Shown: positions 44,267 to 53,291, counted from the first letter of the stretch. The stretch is 64,000 nt of DNA from Inquilinus sp. Marseille-Q2685 (GCF_916619195.1 NZ_CAKAKL010000003.1:1-64000), one strand, 5' to 3'. Numbers and translations: made by a program. The notes: a model not told the origin generated them from the letters alone.

Positions 44267-45589
44267 TCAGCGATAGGCGGTCAGGGTGCCGCCGGTGCTG
44301 ACAATATACAGGGTTCCGTCGGCGACCACCGGGGCGATCCGCGTCGGGTCGGTCTCGAACTGGCCGGTGATCTCGCCGGTCTTGGGCGAGATCAGCACGC
44401 CGTTGCCGGTCGAGCTGGCCAGGATCAGCGTGTCGCCGGCCAGCACCGGGCCGGTCCAGGTGATCGGGCCTTCCTTGTCCTCGGGGTCGGTCCAGCGCTC
44501 CAGCTCGCGGACCCAGCGCACCTTGCCGGTGTTGCGGGCCAGCGCCACGACCACGCCGCCGGTGGAGACCAGATAGATCGTGTCGCCGGCCACCCAGGGC
44601 ATCTGGGTGCCGCTGATCGGCTGCTCCCAGACCGTGGCGCCCGAGCGCATGTCGATGCCGACCGCCTGGTTGCCATGGCTGACCGCGACCACCAGGTCGC
44701 CGTCGATCGCCGGCATGGCGGTGATGTCGGCCCAGCCGGCCCGGGCGCCCGCGGCGCGTGCGGCGCCGCCGCCGACATTGGCGGCCCACACCGGCCGGCC
44801 GTTCTCGATGCGCAGGCCGAACAGCTCGCCCGAGGAATAGGGCGCCACCACCACGCCGTTGTCGACGGCGGGGCTGCCGCCGCCAAGCAGGGCGGAAGCC
44901 TCGGTGATGCCGGCATGGCTCCACACCTCGGTGCCGGTCTTGGCGTCCAGCACCTCGGTCTGGTTGTCGACGGTGATGGTGACGACGCGGCCCTGGGTCA
45001 CGGTCGGCGCGCCGCGCACGGGGCCGGCCAGCTTGCTGCGCCAGATCAGGCCGCCGTTCTGCGGGTCGACCGCCACGGCCTCGCCGAAGCCGGTGGTGGC
45101 GTAGACCACGCCGTCGGCATAGGCGGCGCCGCCGCCGATCGGCACGCTGTCCTGCTCCGGATCCGCCACCCGCACCCGCCAGTTCGAGCGGCCGGTGGCG
45201 ACGTCGATCGAGTTCAGCCGGCCCGAGGCGTCGGTGACATAGACCTTGCCCTCGGCGATCACCGGGCCGGTCAGCAGGGCCGTGCTGCTGCTGTCGCCGC
45301 TGCCGATGCTGGTGCTCCAGGCCCGCTGGAACGGGATCTTCAGCGCCAGGTTGCCGTTGACGTGGTTCACCGCGCCGCCCGGATTGCGCCAGTCGGGGTT
45401 GGTGCGCACCGCCGGCAGCACGGCCGGCTGGCCGGCATCGGGCGCGGGCTCCAGCCCTTCGGTGCGGCTGATGACCGAGATCCGTTCGCCCGGCAGCGGC
45501 GTCTTGGCCTCCTTGAACCAGCTGCAGGCGCCGAGGACCCCGGCGAGCGCGAGGATGGAGAGCCGGGGCAGCAGGTGGCGTCGCCGCAT
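44267..45589 (-). CDS. bamB: Outer membrane assembly lipoprotein BamB
   Basis: 440 residues. Lipoprotein signal peptide with lipobox LGAC (Cys22), followed by an eight-bladed PQQ-like beta-propeller: repeated pattern V-ATTG-L-V-DGR-L-AL/A-TG---W (for example [23 protein letters not shown] and [15 protein letters not shown]). BamB is part of the BAM complex that inserts outer-membrane proteins. The start is the ATG at 45589 preceded by GAGGGA at 7 bases; a TTG 15 bases upstream is possible but worse placed. It is flanked by yfgM upstream and der downstream. Confidence 0.95.
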   Translation of the reverse strand: MRRRHLLPRLSILALAGVLGACSWFKEAKTPLPGERISVISRTEGLEPAPDAGQPAVLPAVRTNPDWRNPGGAVNHVNGNLALKIPFQRAWSTSIGSGDSSSTALLTGPVIAEGKVYVTDASGRLNSIDVATGRSNWRVRVADPEQDSVPIGGGAAYADGVVYATTGFGEAVAVDPQNGGLIWRSKLAGPVRGAPTVTQGRVVTITVDNQTEVLDAKTGTEVWSHAGITEASALLGGGSPAVDNGVVVAPYSSGELFGLRIENGRPVWAANVGGGAARAAGARAGWADITAMPAIDGDLVVAVSHGNQAVGIDMRSGATVWEQPISGTQMPWVAGDTIYLVSTGGVVVALARNTGKVRWVRELERWTDPEDKEGPITWTGPVLAGDTLILASSTGNGVLISPKTGEITGQFETDPTRIAPVVADGTLYIVSTGGTLTAYR

Positions 45590-45600
45590 GGGGTGGTCCC

Positions 45601-46242
45601 TCAATTGCTCGAAATGCTGAGGAGCTGTTCGGCCCGGCTGCGCACGCCGGGGGGCGAGGCCGGATCCTTCGACAGCGCCTCGAAGATCTCGCGGGCCTTG
45701 GCCGCATCCTTCTGGCGCAGGGCCAGCAGGCCCTGCAGCTCGCGCGCCGAGGCCCGCCAGGGGGCGCCGTCGGCCGCCAGCGGCGCCAGCTCGTCGTTCA
45801 GCGCCGCGGGGTCGCCGTCGTCGAGCCGGGCCATGACGGAATAGAGGCGGGCGAGGTCGCGCACCACCGCATTGACGCCGCTATCGCCGGCGATCTGCTG
45901 GTAGATCTTGCCGGCCTCGTCGCGCTTGCCGGCGTCGAGGTCGGCGCGGGCCTCCAGCAGGCGGGCCAGGGCGGCGCGGTCGGCGCTGCTGTCGGCGGCG
46001 ACGGCGGCGTAGATCGAGGCGGCGTTCTGCGGGGCGGCGGCGGCGGCCTGCTGGGCGTCGACCAGCGCCTTGGTCTGCGACTGGGCCTGGCTCTGGCTGT
46101 AGCTGCGCCAGCCGACGAAGGCGCCGGTGCCGAGGACGACCGCGACCGCGCCGGCGATGATCAGCGTGCCGTAGCGGTTCCAGATCGCCTTGACGCGATC
46201 CTCGCGCAGGGCTTCGTCGACTTCGCGGAAGATATCGGTCAT
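45601..46242 (-). CDS. YfgM-like TPR membrane protein (Sec-associated)
   Basis: 213 residues. A short cytoplasmic segment ([25 protein letters not shown]) is followed by one transmembrane helix ([20 protein letters not shown]) and a periplasmic alpha-helical TPR-like domain ([54 protein letters not shown]). This is the DUF2133/YfgM arrangement; in E. coli YfgM associates with SecYEG and periplasmic chaperones. The position directly before bamB and der supports it. The ATG at 46242 is preferred to open frame further upstream. Confidence 0.93.
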   Translation of the reverse strand: MTDIFREVDEALREDRVKAIWNRYGTLIIAGAVAVVLGTGAFVGWRSYSQSQAQSQTKALVDAQQAAAAAPQNAASIYAAVAADSSADRAALARLLEARADLDAGKRDEAGKIYQQIAGDSGVNAVVRDLARLYSVMARLDDGDPAALNDELAPLAADGAPWRASARELQGLLALRQKDAAKAREIFEALSKDPASPPGVRSRAEQLLSISSN

Positions 46243-46475
46243 CACAGGGTTCCGAACAGGGCGCGCCTCGGCCGGGCGTCGCGGCCGAGCCGCCTTACCT
46301 AGACGATTGGCTCCGGGAAGACAATCCAAGGGTGTGGCAGCGATATGGCGATGTGCGGCGGCGGGAGGATCCGGCCGTTGCCGGGACCCCGGCGCGGGCC
46401 GTCTGGACGCGGGGCCGGATTTGTCCAACACTTGGCGTCACCGACTCAACGGTGTCGAGGCGTTCCGTCCGGCGC

Positions 46476-46808
46476 ATGTCGCAGGTTCTCGATCTCTCCC
46501 AGATAAGGCGCGGCCGCGGGCGCGTCTATTTCAACCGCGGCGAGCTGGGCCAGCTCCTCGGCCTCTATTTCGACCGCGTCGCCGCCGGCGAGTGGCGCGA
46601 CTACGCGATCGACCACGGCGTCGGCATCGCCGTGTTCAGCGTGTTCCGGCACAGCCACGACCGTCCGCTCTACGGCATCGCCAAGACGGTGGGGCCGCAG
46701 GGGACGGAATACGGCGTCTATGAAGGCCGGCACCGCCTCCGCCGCGGCCACGTCCTGGCGGAGGTGCTGGATCTCTTCGAGCGCAAGCTGACGCTGGTCC
46801 GGGACTGA
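46476..46808 (+). CDS. DUF2794 family protein
   Basis: 110 residues. MSQVLDLSQIRRGRGRVYFNRGELGQLLGLYFDRVAAGEWRDYAIDH is followed by AVFSVFRHSHDRPLYGIAKT and YGVYEGRHRLRRGHVLAEVLDLF. This fits the small alphaproteobacterial DUF2794 family of unknown function. The ATG at 46476 is chosen because the family begins there; upstream open frame covers the promoter region shared with the divergent yfgM gene. Confidence 0.88.
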   Translation: MSQVLDLSQIRRGRGRVYFNRGELGQLLGLYFDRVAAGEWRDYAIDHGVGIAVFSVFRHSHDRPLYGIAKTVGPQGTEYGVYEGRHRLRRGHVLAEVLDLFERKLTLVRD

Positions 46809-46842
46809 CCCCGATTCCCTCCATCCCTTTCCAGGCGGCATC

Positions 46843-47610
46843 GTGACCGACTTCGCCCTCTATCCCAGCCTGCAGGGCCGGGCCGTGCTGATCACCGGCG
46901 GCGGCTCCGGCATCGGCGCCGCCCTGGTCGAGCATTTCATCCGCCAGAAGAGCCGGGTCGTGTTCTGCGACATCGACGCGGAGTCGTCGCGGGCGCTGGT
47001 CGAACGGCTGGCGGGGGAGGGGCTGGCGACCCCGGCCTTCCTGCCTTGCGACCTGGGCGACATCGACGCGCTGCGCGCCATGGTGCGGGCGGCGGAGGCG
47101 GCGGTCGGGCCGATCCGGGTGCTGGTCAACAACGCCGGGCACGACCAGCGGCACAGCATCGACGAGGTGACGCCGGAATACTGGGACGACCGGCTGGCGG
47201 TGAACCTCAAGCACCAGTTCTTCGCGGTGCAGGCGGTGCGGGCGGCGATGCGCGACGCCGGCGGCGGCTCGGTGATCAATTTCGGCTCGATCTCCTGGCG
47301 CGCCGGGATGGGCGGCATGCCGGCTTACACCACCGCCAAGGCGGCGACCGAGGGCCTGACCCGCAGCCTGGCGCGGGACCTCGGGGCCGAGGGCATCCGG
47401 GTCAACTGCGTGCTGCCCGGCGCGGTCCGGACCGAGCGGCAGGTGAAGCTGTGGTACACGCCGGAATATGTCGAGCGGATCATGGCGTCGCAATGCCTCA
47501 AGGGCTTCGTCGAGCCGGACGACATCGCCCGCATGGTCGCCTTCCTGGCCTCGGACGACGCCCGGATGTGCACCAGCCAGACCTATGTGGTGGACGGCGG
47601 CTGGATCTGA
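46843..47610 (+). CDS. Short-chain dehydrogenase/reductase (sugar dehydrogenase-like)
   Basis: 255 residues from a GTG. Cofactor motif TGGGSGIG (18-25), then NNAGHD, the catalytic serine in FGSISW and YTTAK (Tyr/Lys pair). An aspartate after beta-2 (FCDIDAE) suggests NAD preference. The opening LYPSLQGRAVLITGGGSGIG and the end SQTYVVDGGWI resemble bacterial D-galactose/L-arabinose-type 1-dehydrogenases, so a sugar substrate is plausible but not proved. It stands alone, 34 bases after the DUF2794 gene in the same direction. Confidence 0.9.
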   Translation: MTDFALYPSLQGRAVLITGGGSGIGAALVEHFIRQKSRVVFCDIDAESSRALVERLAGEGLATPAFLPCDLGDIDALRAMVRAAEAAVGPIRVLVNNAGHDQRHSIDEVTPEYWDDRLAVNLKHQFFAVQAVRAAMRDAGGGSVINFGSISWRAGMGGMPAYTTAKAATEGLTRSLARDLGAEGIRVNCVLPGAVRTERQVKLWYTPEYVERIMASQCLKGFVEPDDIARMVAFLASDDARMCTSQTYVVDGGWI

Positions 47611-47654
47611 GGCGGCGGCTCGCCGGTCGGCCCAAAGCGGAAGGAGCGCCTGCC

Positions 47655-48308
47655 ATTCGTTCGCTTGACGATCTTCTGGCCGTGGCTGATCCGGCGTGGC
47701 CGTCGTTGCAGCGAGAGATCGGCCACGCGAGGAATCCGGTCGATGTTCTTCCGCCGGCCGCAACCGCCGGGGCCGATTTGCACCGGCTTCAGGTCAGCCT
47801 GCGCTCGACCCTCGGCGCGATTGTCTATCAGACGGGTGGACTGCTGATCGATTGCGGTTGGGTGCGGTTGCTTGGATCCGGCAGCGATCAGTTGGGCCGT
47901 TCGCTTGTCTCCTGGAACTTGACCTGCGGTCTGGCCGTCCCAGGAGATCCGCTGCTGCTGGTTGGCGACGATGCTGTCGGAGGCCTCTTCGCTATCAACG
48001 CGGGTCGGTTTTCCGGTCAGCCGGGGGAGGTCCACTACTTCGCGCCCGACAGCCTGTCCTGGGAAAGTCTCGGGCGAGGCTATTCGGACTTGGTCACCTT
48101 CCTGCTGAACGGTGATCTGGCTGACTTTTATGCCAATGTCCGGTGGAATGGGTGGGAGACGGAGGTCGCGGCCATGGCCGGGTATCAAGCCATGTCGCTA
48201 TATCCGCCCCTCTGGGCGAAAGCATCCGAGACCGACGAGCGAAGTCGACGGCCGGTGCCGCTGCGGGAACTGGTCGGATTGGCGGGAGCCCTGAAACCGC
48301 TGTCGTGA
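47655..48308 (+). CDS. DUF2625 family protein with apparent ATT start
   Basis: 217 residues if translation begins at the ATT at 47655. The protein (SLDDLLAVADPAWPSLQREI, LGAIVYQTGGLLIDCGWVRLLGSG, VHYFAPDSLSWESLGRGYSDL, DFYANVRWNGWETEVAAM) matches DUF2625 end to end, and relatives have methionine exactly where this one has the ATT codon (M/I-RTLDEL). An AAGGAG ribosome site ends 8 bases before the ATT. No ATG, GTG or TTG occurs in frame between the preceding stop-containing region and the ATT; the first downstream candidate is GTG at codon 10, without a ribosome site. Base composition is visibly more AT-rich than the neighbours, hinting at transfer. Confidence 0.82.
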   Translation: MRSLDDLLAVADPAWPSLQREIGHARNPVDVLPPAATAGADLHRLQVSLRSTLGAIVYQTGGLLIDCGWVRLLGSGSDQLGRSLVSWNLTCGLAVPGDPLLLVGDDAVGGLFAINAGRFSGQPGEVHYFAPDSLSWESLGRGYSDLVTFLLNGDLADFYANVRWNGWETEVAAMAGYQAMSLYPPLWAKASETDERSRRPVPLRELVGLAGALKPLS

Positions 48309-48488
48309 CCGGCATGCCCGGATCTGCATCGATTCTGGCCCTATCGATCACCCTGATCTGGATCTAACGGCCGCGGCCGAAACCCCGCATGCTGCAGTCG
48401 ACCCGGCATCGGCCGGACCGTCGTCACGCCCCGGGATCGCCGGGGAGAGGAAAGCGCGATGCGCGCAACCTGCCTTGGGCCTTCCGGC

Positions 48489-49175
48489 TCAGGGGCCCAG
48501 CAGCGTGGTCTCGATCCGGGCGTCCGGCGCGATCGCGCGGATGCCGTCGGCGAGATCGCGGCCGACCGCCTCCAGCGCCGCGATCGGCATCGGCTCCAGC
48601 CGCTCGATCACGAACCACATCTCGGTGGTCGGCAGGTCGAGCCGGGTGCGCGGGCCCTGGCGCCAGTTCCAGCGCCGGCAGGTGACGCCGCGGTCGTCGC
48701 GCCAGACCACCTCGCCCGGCTCCGGATGCTCGACCGCGGGCTCGCCGTTCGACAACGTCTCGAAGGCCTCGTCGCCGGTCGCCCGCACCAGCCGCGGCGG
48801 CCCCGCATAGGCGGCCAGGTCCTCGCCGCCGATCGGCACGGCCCAGCGCACGCTCAGCGCGTTGTACAGATCGACCATCCGGTTGATCGGCGGCAGCCCG
48901 CCGTCGCGCTGGGCCCGCTTGCGCAGCGCCTCGGCCGAGCAGGGCGTGCGTTGCGGCTTGGCGCCGAAGCCGCGATAGGCGTCGCGCCAGGCCTCCAGAT
49001 GCGCCGCCGCCCAGTCGGGGCCGTCGGCCGCGGCCTGGCAGGCCTCGGCCAGCCGGGCCGCGCTCTCGGCATCGCTCGGGCCGTTGCGGGCGCCGCGCGC
49101 CACCAGGCTCAGCGCCACGAAGTCGGGGCGCAGCGCCCGAATGGCGGGATCGACGACAGGCAGGGCGGACAGCAT
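48489..49175 (-). CDS. B3/B4 tRNA-binding-domain protein
   Basis: 228 residues with the B3/B4 domain otherwise found in phenylalanyl-tRNA synthetase beta chains: WRDAYRGFGAKPQRTPCSAEALRKRAQRDGGLPPINRMVDLYNALSVRWAVPIGGEDL, then VVWRDDRGVTCRRWNWRQ and TTEMWFVIERLEP. Free-standing B3/B4 proteins are thought to edit or sense amino-acyl species, but their role is open. It is divergent from an XRE-cupin regulator and shares a 52-base promoter region with TGACCG repeats, a pairing known in other proteobacteria. The first ATG (49175) gives the natural start. Confidence 0.9.
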   Translation of the reverse strand: MLSALPVVDPAIRALRPDFVALSLVARGARNGPSDAESAARLAEACQAAADGPDWAAAHLEAWRDAYRGFGAKPQRTPCSAEALRKRAQRDGGLPPINRMVDLYNALSVRWAVPIGGEDLAAYAGPPRLVRATGDEAFETLSNGEPAVEHPEPGEVVWRDDRGVTCRRWNWRQGPRTRLDLPTTEMWFVIERLEPMPIAALEAVGRDLADGIRAIAPDARIETTLLGP

Positions 49176-49189
49176 CGGCTCGGTTCGCT

Positions 49190-49256
49190 AAAATGACCGG
49201 AGGGGACACTTTGTTGAATAGGCCAAAATGACCGATCAGGTCAATATAGTGACCGA
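49190..49256. promoter_or_regulatory. TGACCG repeats between B3/B4 gene and XRE-cupin gene
   Basis: AAAATGACCG occurs twice (49190-49199, 49225-49234), and a third TGACCG is at 49250-49255. The middle copy is also half of a palindrome TGACC-GATCA-GGTCA (49229-49243) that overlaps the regulator's start codon. The patch is AT-rich relative to its surroundings. These are likely operators for the XRE-cupin protein, controlling itself and the divergent gene. Confidence 0.55.
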
Positions 49257-49935
49257 TGCGGCCTCCGGCGACGCCGAGGCTGCGACCGCGGCGGCGGTGG
49301 CGCGCCATGTCGCCGAGCGGCGGCGGGAGCGGCGCCTGTCGCTGGACGCGCTGGCCCGCCTGTCCGGCGTCAGCAAGGGCATGCTGGTGCAGATCGAGAA
49401 CGCCCGGTCCAACCCCTCGATCGCCACGCTGTGCCGGGTGGCCGCGGCGCTCGGCGTCTCGGTGGCGCAGCTGGTGGATCTGGGCGGGGAGCAGGCGGTG
49501 CGGCTGGTCGGGCCGGAGGAGGCGGCGCGGCTCTGGGCCGGGCCGGAGGGCGGCGCCGCGGTGCTGCTGGTCGGCAGCGACGGGCCGGACATGCTGGAGC
49601 TGTGGCGCTGGGAGCTGAAGCCGCGCGAGCGGCATGTCTCCGACCCGCATCCGGCCGGCACGCGCGAGCTGCTGCACGTCACCGCCGGCACGCTGCTGCT
49701 CGAGGTCGAAGGCCGCCCGCACGAGGTGCCGGCCGGCACCTCGGCGCTGCTGCACAGCGACCGGCCGCACAGCTACGCCTGCAAGGGCGCGCGGCCGGTC
49801 CGCTTCACCATGGCGGTGATGGAGCCGCACGCGATGCGCCGTTTCTGCCCTTGGAGAGGCAGGCGGAACGAAGCCGCAACGCAAGGGTTATCGTCCTGCC
49901 GGCCCGCGGCCGGTCCGCCACGCCATTCCGGCTGA
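49228..49935 (+). CDS. XRE-family regulator with C-terminal cupin domain
   Basis: 235 residues. The helix-turn-helix covers roughly 25-85 (VARHVAERRRERRLSLDALARLSGVSKGMLVQIENARSNPSIATLCRVAAALGVSVAQL). The C-terminal cupin is WRWELKPRERHVSDPHPAGTRELLHVTAGTLLLEVEGRPHEVPAGTSALLHSDRPHSYAC, where the histidines could bind a metal. Regulators of this shape sense small metabolites. The neighbouring B3/B4 gene is the obvious target. Start: ATG at 49228; an in-frame GTG at 49249 is an alternative, since neither has a strong ribosome site. The last 30 residues are outside the domain and look unstructured. Confidence 0.9.
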   Translation: MTDQVNIVTDAASGDAEAATAAAVARHVAERRRERRLSLDALARLSGVSKGMLVQIENARSNPSIATLCRVAAALGVSVAQLVDLGGEQAVRLVGPEEAARLWAGPEGGAAVLLVGSDGPDMLELWRWELKPRERHVSDPHPAGTRELLHVTAGTLLLEVEGRPHEVPAGTSALLHSDRPHSYACKGARPVRFTMAVMEPHAMRRFCPWRGRRNEAATQGLSSCRPAAGPPRHSG

Positions 49936-49951
49936 ACCACAGGAGCGGTGC

Positions 49952-50305
49952 ATGAGTTTGTTCGACAGCATCAAGGGCGCTCTGGGCGGCGTCGTCGGCC
50001 AGGACGGGATTCCGGGCCTTCTGTCCAACGCGCTGGCGCAGGCCGGCGGGCTGCAGGGCATCCTCGCCAAGCTGGAGGCCGGCGGCCTGGGCGAACAGGT
50101 GAAGTCCTGGATCGGCACCGGCGCCAACCTGCCGGTCAGCGCCGAGCAGATCCAGGCGGCCCTGGGCAATCAGCAGGTCCAGCAGATCGCCGCCGCGGTC
50201 GGCATCCCGACCGACACGGTGCTGGCCTTCCTGTCGGAGCATCTGCCCAAGGCGGTGGACCAGGCGACGCCGGACGGCACGCTGCCGCCGACGGCCGCGG
50301 CCTGA
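49952..50305 (+). CDS. YidB-like DUF937 protein
   Basis: 117 residues. MSLFDSIKGALGGVVGQDGIPGLLSNALAQAGGLQGILAKLEAGGLGEQVKSWIGTGANLPVSAEQIQAALG matches the YidB/DUF937 family, small soluble helical proteins of unknown function that are common in proteobacteria. An AGGAGCGG ribosome site precedes the ATG by 5 bases. It follows the XRE gene closely and ends before a strong hairpin. Confidence 0.9.
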   Translation: MSLFDSIKGALGGVVGQDGIPGLLSNALAQAGGLQGILAKLEAGGLGEQVKSWIGTGANLPVSAEQIQAALGNQQVQQIAAAVGIPTDTVLAFLSEHLPKAVDQATPDGTLPPTAAA

Positions 50306-50313
50306 AATCGGTC

Positions 50314-50349
50314 CGCAGGCCGGGTTCGCCGTGGCGAATCCGGCCTGCG
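50314..50349. terminator. Hairpin between convergent yidB-like and gabD genes
   Basis: A 17-bp stem with one G-T pair: CGCAGGCCGGGTTCGCC, a 2-base GT loop, and the complementary arm ending GGCCTGCG. It fills most of the 57-base space between two convergent stops, so it may end transcription from both sides. No T-run follows. It shares the GGGTTCGCC core with the hairpin at 63934-63960. Confidence 0.6.
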
Positions 50350-50362
50350 TCTGTCCGACGTC

Positions 50363-51814
50363 CTAGCTGCCCATCCCGGCGAGTAGGACGTATTTCAGCT
50401 CCACGAACTCCTCGATGCCGTGATGTGAGCCCTCGCGGCCGAGGCCGGATTCCTTGACCCCGCCGAAGGGCGCCACCTCGGTGGCGACGATGCCGGCATT
50501 GACGCCGACGATGCCGTAGTCCAGCGCCTCCGCCACCCGGAACACGCGGCCCAGGTCTCGGGCGTAGAAATAGGCGGCGAGGCCGAAGGGCGTGGCGTTG
50601 GCCTGGGCCACCACATCCGCCTCGTCGCGGAAGCGGTAGACCGGGGCCAGCGGGCCGAAGGTCTCCTCCTGCGTCACCACCATCTCGGTGGTGGCGCCGG
50701 ACAGCACCGTCGGCTCGAAGAAGGTGCCGCCCAGGGCGTGGCGCTTGCCGCCGGTGACCACGGTCGCGCCCTTGGACAGGGCGTCGGCGATGTGGCGCTC
50801 GGTCTTCTCCACCGCCTCGGCCGTGATCAGCGGGCCCTGGACCACGCCGGGCTCGACGCCGTTGCCGACCTTCATCGCCTTCACCTTGGCGGCGAAGCGG
50901 GCGACGAAGTCGTCATAGACCGCGTCCTGGACGTAGATCCGGTTGGCGCAGACGCAGGTCTGGCCCATGTTGCGGAACTTCGAGGCCAGCGCGCCCTCGA
51001 CCGCGGCGTCGATGTCGGCGTCGTCGAAGACGATGAAGGGCGCGTTGCCGCCGAGTTCGAGCCCGACCTTCTTCACCGTGTCGGCGGCCTGGCGCATCAG
51101 CAGCTTGCCGACCTCGGTCGACCCGGTGAAGCCGACGAACTTCACCGCCGGGTGGCCGGTCAGGACCTTGCCGATCTTCGGCGCGTCGCCGGTGATCACG
51201 TTCAGCACGCCCGCCGGCACGCCGGCGCGCACCGCCAGCTCGGCGAGGGCCAGGGCGGTCAGCGGTGTCTCCGGCGCCGGCTTGATCACGGCGGTGCAGC
51301 CGGCGGCGGGAGCCGGCGAGACCTTGCGGGTGATCATCGCCGCCGGGAAGTTCCAGGGCGTGATCGCCGCGACCACGCCGATCGGCTGCTTCATCACCAG
51401 GATGCGGGCGTCGGTGCGGTGGCTCGGGATGGTCTCGCCGTAGATGCGCTTGGCCTCCTCGGCATAGAACTCGACGAAGGAAGCGGCGTAGTCGACCTCG
51501 CCCCGCGCCTCGGCCAGCGGCTTGCCCTGCTCGCTGGTCATGATCAGGGCGATGTCCTCCCTGTTCGCCAGGATCAGGTCGAACCAGCGGCGCAGGATGG
51601 CGGAGCGCTCCTTGGCCGTCTTCTTCGCCCAGGGGCCGAAGGCGGCCTCGGCGGCCTCGACGGCGTCGGTGGCCTCGGCCTCGCCGAAGCGGGGCACGCG
51701 GCCCAGCGTCTCGCCGGTCGCCGGGTTGGTCACCGGATCGACGGCCTCGCCGATCCAGGCGCCGCCGATCAGGTTCTGGCTCTTCAGCAGGGTCGGGTCG
51801 TTCAGGGTCAGCAT
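50363..51814 (-). CDS. gabD: Succinate-semialdehyde dehydrogenase (NAD(P)+)
   Basis: 483 residues, aldehyde dehydrogenase of the GabD group (E. coli GabD 482). Landmarks: PWNFPAAMITRKVSPAPAAGCTAVIKPAPETPLTALAL, FTGSTEVGK, catalytic Glu in LELGGNAPFIVFDDADID, and the catalytic Cys in NMGQTCVCANRIYV. It converts succinate semialdehyde to succinate, completing the GABA shunt. It lies downstream of gabT on the same strand; about 200 bases with a palindromic repeat separate them. Confidence 0.95.
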   Translation of the reverse strand: MLTLNDPTLLKSQNLIGGAWIGEAVDPVTNPATGETLGRVPRFGEAEATDAVEAAEAAFGPWAKKTAKERSAILRRWFDLILANREDIALIMTSEQGKPLAEARGEVDYAASFVEFYAEEAKRIYGETIPSHRTDARILVMKQPIGVVAAITPWNFPAAMITRKVSPAPAAGCTAVIKPAPETPLTALALAELAVRAGVPAGVLNVITGDAPKIGKVLTGHPAVKFVGFTGSTEVGKLLMRQAADTVKKVGLELGGNAPFIVFDDADIDAAVEGALASKFRNMGQTCVCANRIYVQDAVYDDFVARFAAKVKAMKVGNGVEPGVVQGPLITAEAVEKTERHIADALSKGATVVTGGKRHALGGTFFEPTVLSGATTEMVVTQEETFGPLAPVYRFRDEADVVAQANATPFGLAAYFYARDLGRVFRVAEALDYGIVGVNAGIVATEVAPFGGVKESGLGREGSHHGIEEFVELKYVLLAGMGS

Positions 51815-51867
51815 AGGGACCTCACGGGGTCACGGGATAGAGTGCGCTTGAATGGCGAGGCCGCTTA

Positions 51868-51993
51868 CCCCCTCACCCGAAATCGCTGCGCGATTTCGAC
51901 CTCTCCCCAAGGAGAGGTGAGGCGGCCGCGCTCGTTTCCCTCTCCTCGGGGAGAGGGAGGGCCCGGCCCGTCAGGGCCGGGAGGGTGAGGGGG
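51868..51993. repeat. Intergenic long-palindrome repeat, copy 2
   Basis: Same design and nearly the same sequence as 21577-21707: CCCCCTCACCCGAAATCGCT, the GAAATCGCTGCGCGATTTC hairpin, CTCTCCCC/GGGGAGAG blocks and GGGTGAGGGGG end. It sits between gabT and gabD and may set their relative mRNA levels. Confidence 0.85.
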
Positions 51994-52010
51994 AGGACGG
52001 TGCCGTCGGA

Positions 52011-53291
52011 TCAGGCGGCGGCCAGGGCCTTTTCCAGCACGTCGAGGCCTTCGTCGACGATGGCGTCGCTGGCGGTCAGCGGCACCAGGATGCGGATGAC
52101 ATTGGCGTTGACGCCGCAGGACAGCAGCACCAGGCCGTTCTCATAGGCCTTCTGGGTCACCCGCTTGGTCGCGTCGGCATCCGGCTCGAAGGTGCCGCGC
52201 GACTTGACGATCTCGAAGGCGACCATGCCGCCCAGGCCGCGGATGCCCGCGATCGGCAGCAGGTCGTTGCGCCGCGACAGCGTCTCCAGCCGCGCCTTGA
52301 TCCGGGCGCCGATGGCGTTGGAGCGCTCCAGCAGCTTCTCCTCCTCGAACACCTCCAGCACCGCCAGCGCCGCGGCGCAGGACAGCGGGTTGCCAGCATA
52401 GGTGCCACCCAGCCCGCCCGGATCGGCCGCATCCATGATCGGCGCCCGGCCGATCACGCCGGACAGCGGGAAGCCGCCGGCCAGGCTCTTGGCGACGCAG
52501 ATCAGGTCGGCCTCGACGTCGAAATGCTCCATCGCGAACATCTTGCCGGTGCGGCCGAAGCCGGTCTGCACCTCGTCGGCGATCAGCACGATGCCGTGCT
52601 CGTCGCAGATCCGGCGCAGGGCGCGCATCAGCTCGGCCGGGGCCTCGTAGAAGCCGCCTTCGCCCTGCACCGGTTCGATGATGATCGCGGCGACGCGCGA
52701 CGGGTCGACATCGGCCTTGAACAGGAAGCTCAGCGCTTTCAGCGAATCCTCGACGGTGATGCCGTGATGCGCGACCGGGAAGGGCAGGTGCCAGACCTCG
52801 GGCAGCACGGGACCCAGTCCCTTCTTGTACGGCACCACCTTGCCGGTCATGGCCGAGGCCATCACGGTGCGGCCGTGGAAGGCGCCGGTGAAGGAGATCA
52901 CGCCGCTGCGGCCGGTGGCGGCGCGGGCGATCTTGACCGCGTTCTCGGTGGCCTCGGCGCCGGTGGTGAAGAACACCGACTTCAGCGGGCCGCTGATCGG
53001 CGCCAGCGCGTTCAGCTTCTCGGCCAGCTCGATATAGGGCTCGTACAGCAGCACCTGGAAGCAGGTGTGGGTGAAGTTCGCCATCTGCTCCTGCACGGCG
53101 GCGATCACCTTGGGATGGCAATGGCCGGTGTTGACCACCGCGATGCCGCCGGCGAAGTCGACATAGCGCTTGCCTTCGACGTCCCAGACCTCGGCGTTCA
53201 GCGCCCGGGCGGCGGAGATCGGCGTGGCGTGCCCGACCCCGCGGACGACGGCGGCGTTGCGGCGCTGGAATAGCTCGGCATTGGTGGTCAT
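52011..53291 (-). CDS. gabT: 4-aminobutyrate aminotransferase
   Basis: 426 residues, exactly the length of E. coli GabT, starting at the second ATG (MTTNAELFQRRNAAVVRGVG) which has GAGG six bases upstream; the first ATG two codons earlier is too close to that site. Class III aminotransferase motifs: FAGGIAVVNTGHCHPKV, TGAEATENAVKIARAATGR, VLIADEVQTGFGRTGKMFAMEH, and the PLP lysine in VAKSLAGGFPLSGVIGR. It transfers the amino group of GABA to 2-oxoglutarate and gives succinate semialdehyde for GabD. A LysR gene lies just upstream. Confidence 0.95.
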   Translation of the reverse strand: MTTNAELFQRRNAAVVRGVGHATPISAARALNAEVWDVEGKRYVDFAGGIAVVNTGHCHPKVIAAVQEQMANFTHTCFQVLLYEPYIELAEKLNALAPISGPLKSVFFTTGAEATENAVKIARAATGRSGVISFTGAFHGRTVMASAMTGKVVPYKKGLGPVLPEVWHLPFPVAHHGITVEDSLKALSFLFKADVDPSRVAAIIIEPVQGEGGFYEAPAELMRALRRICDEHGIVLIADEVQTGFGRTGKMFAMEHFDVEADLICVAKSLAGGFPLSGVIGRAPIMDAADPGGLGGTYAGNPLSCAAALAVLEVFEEEKLLERSNAIGARIKARLETLSRRNDLLPIAGIRGLGGMVAFEIVKSRGTFEPDADATKRVTQKAYENGLVLLSCGVNANVIRILVPLTASDAIVDEGLDVLEKALAAA

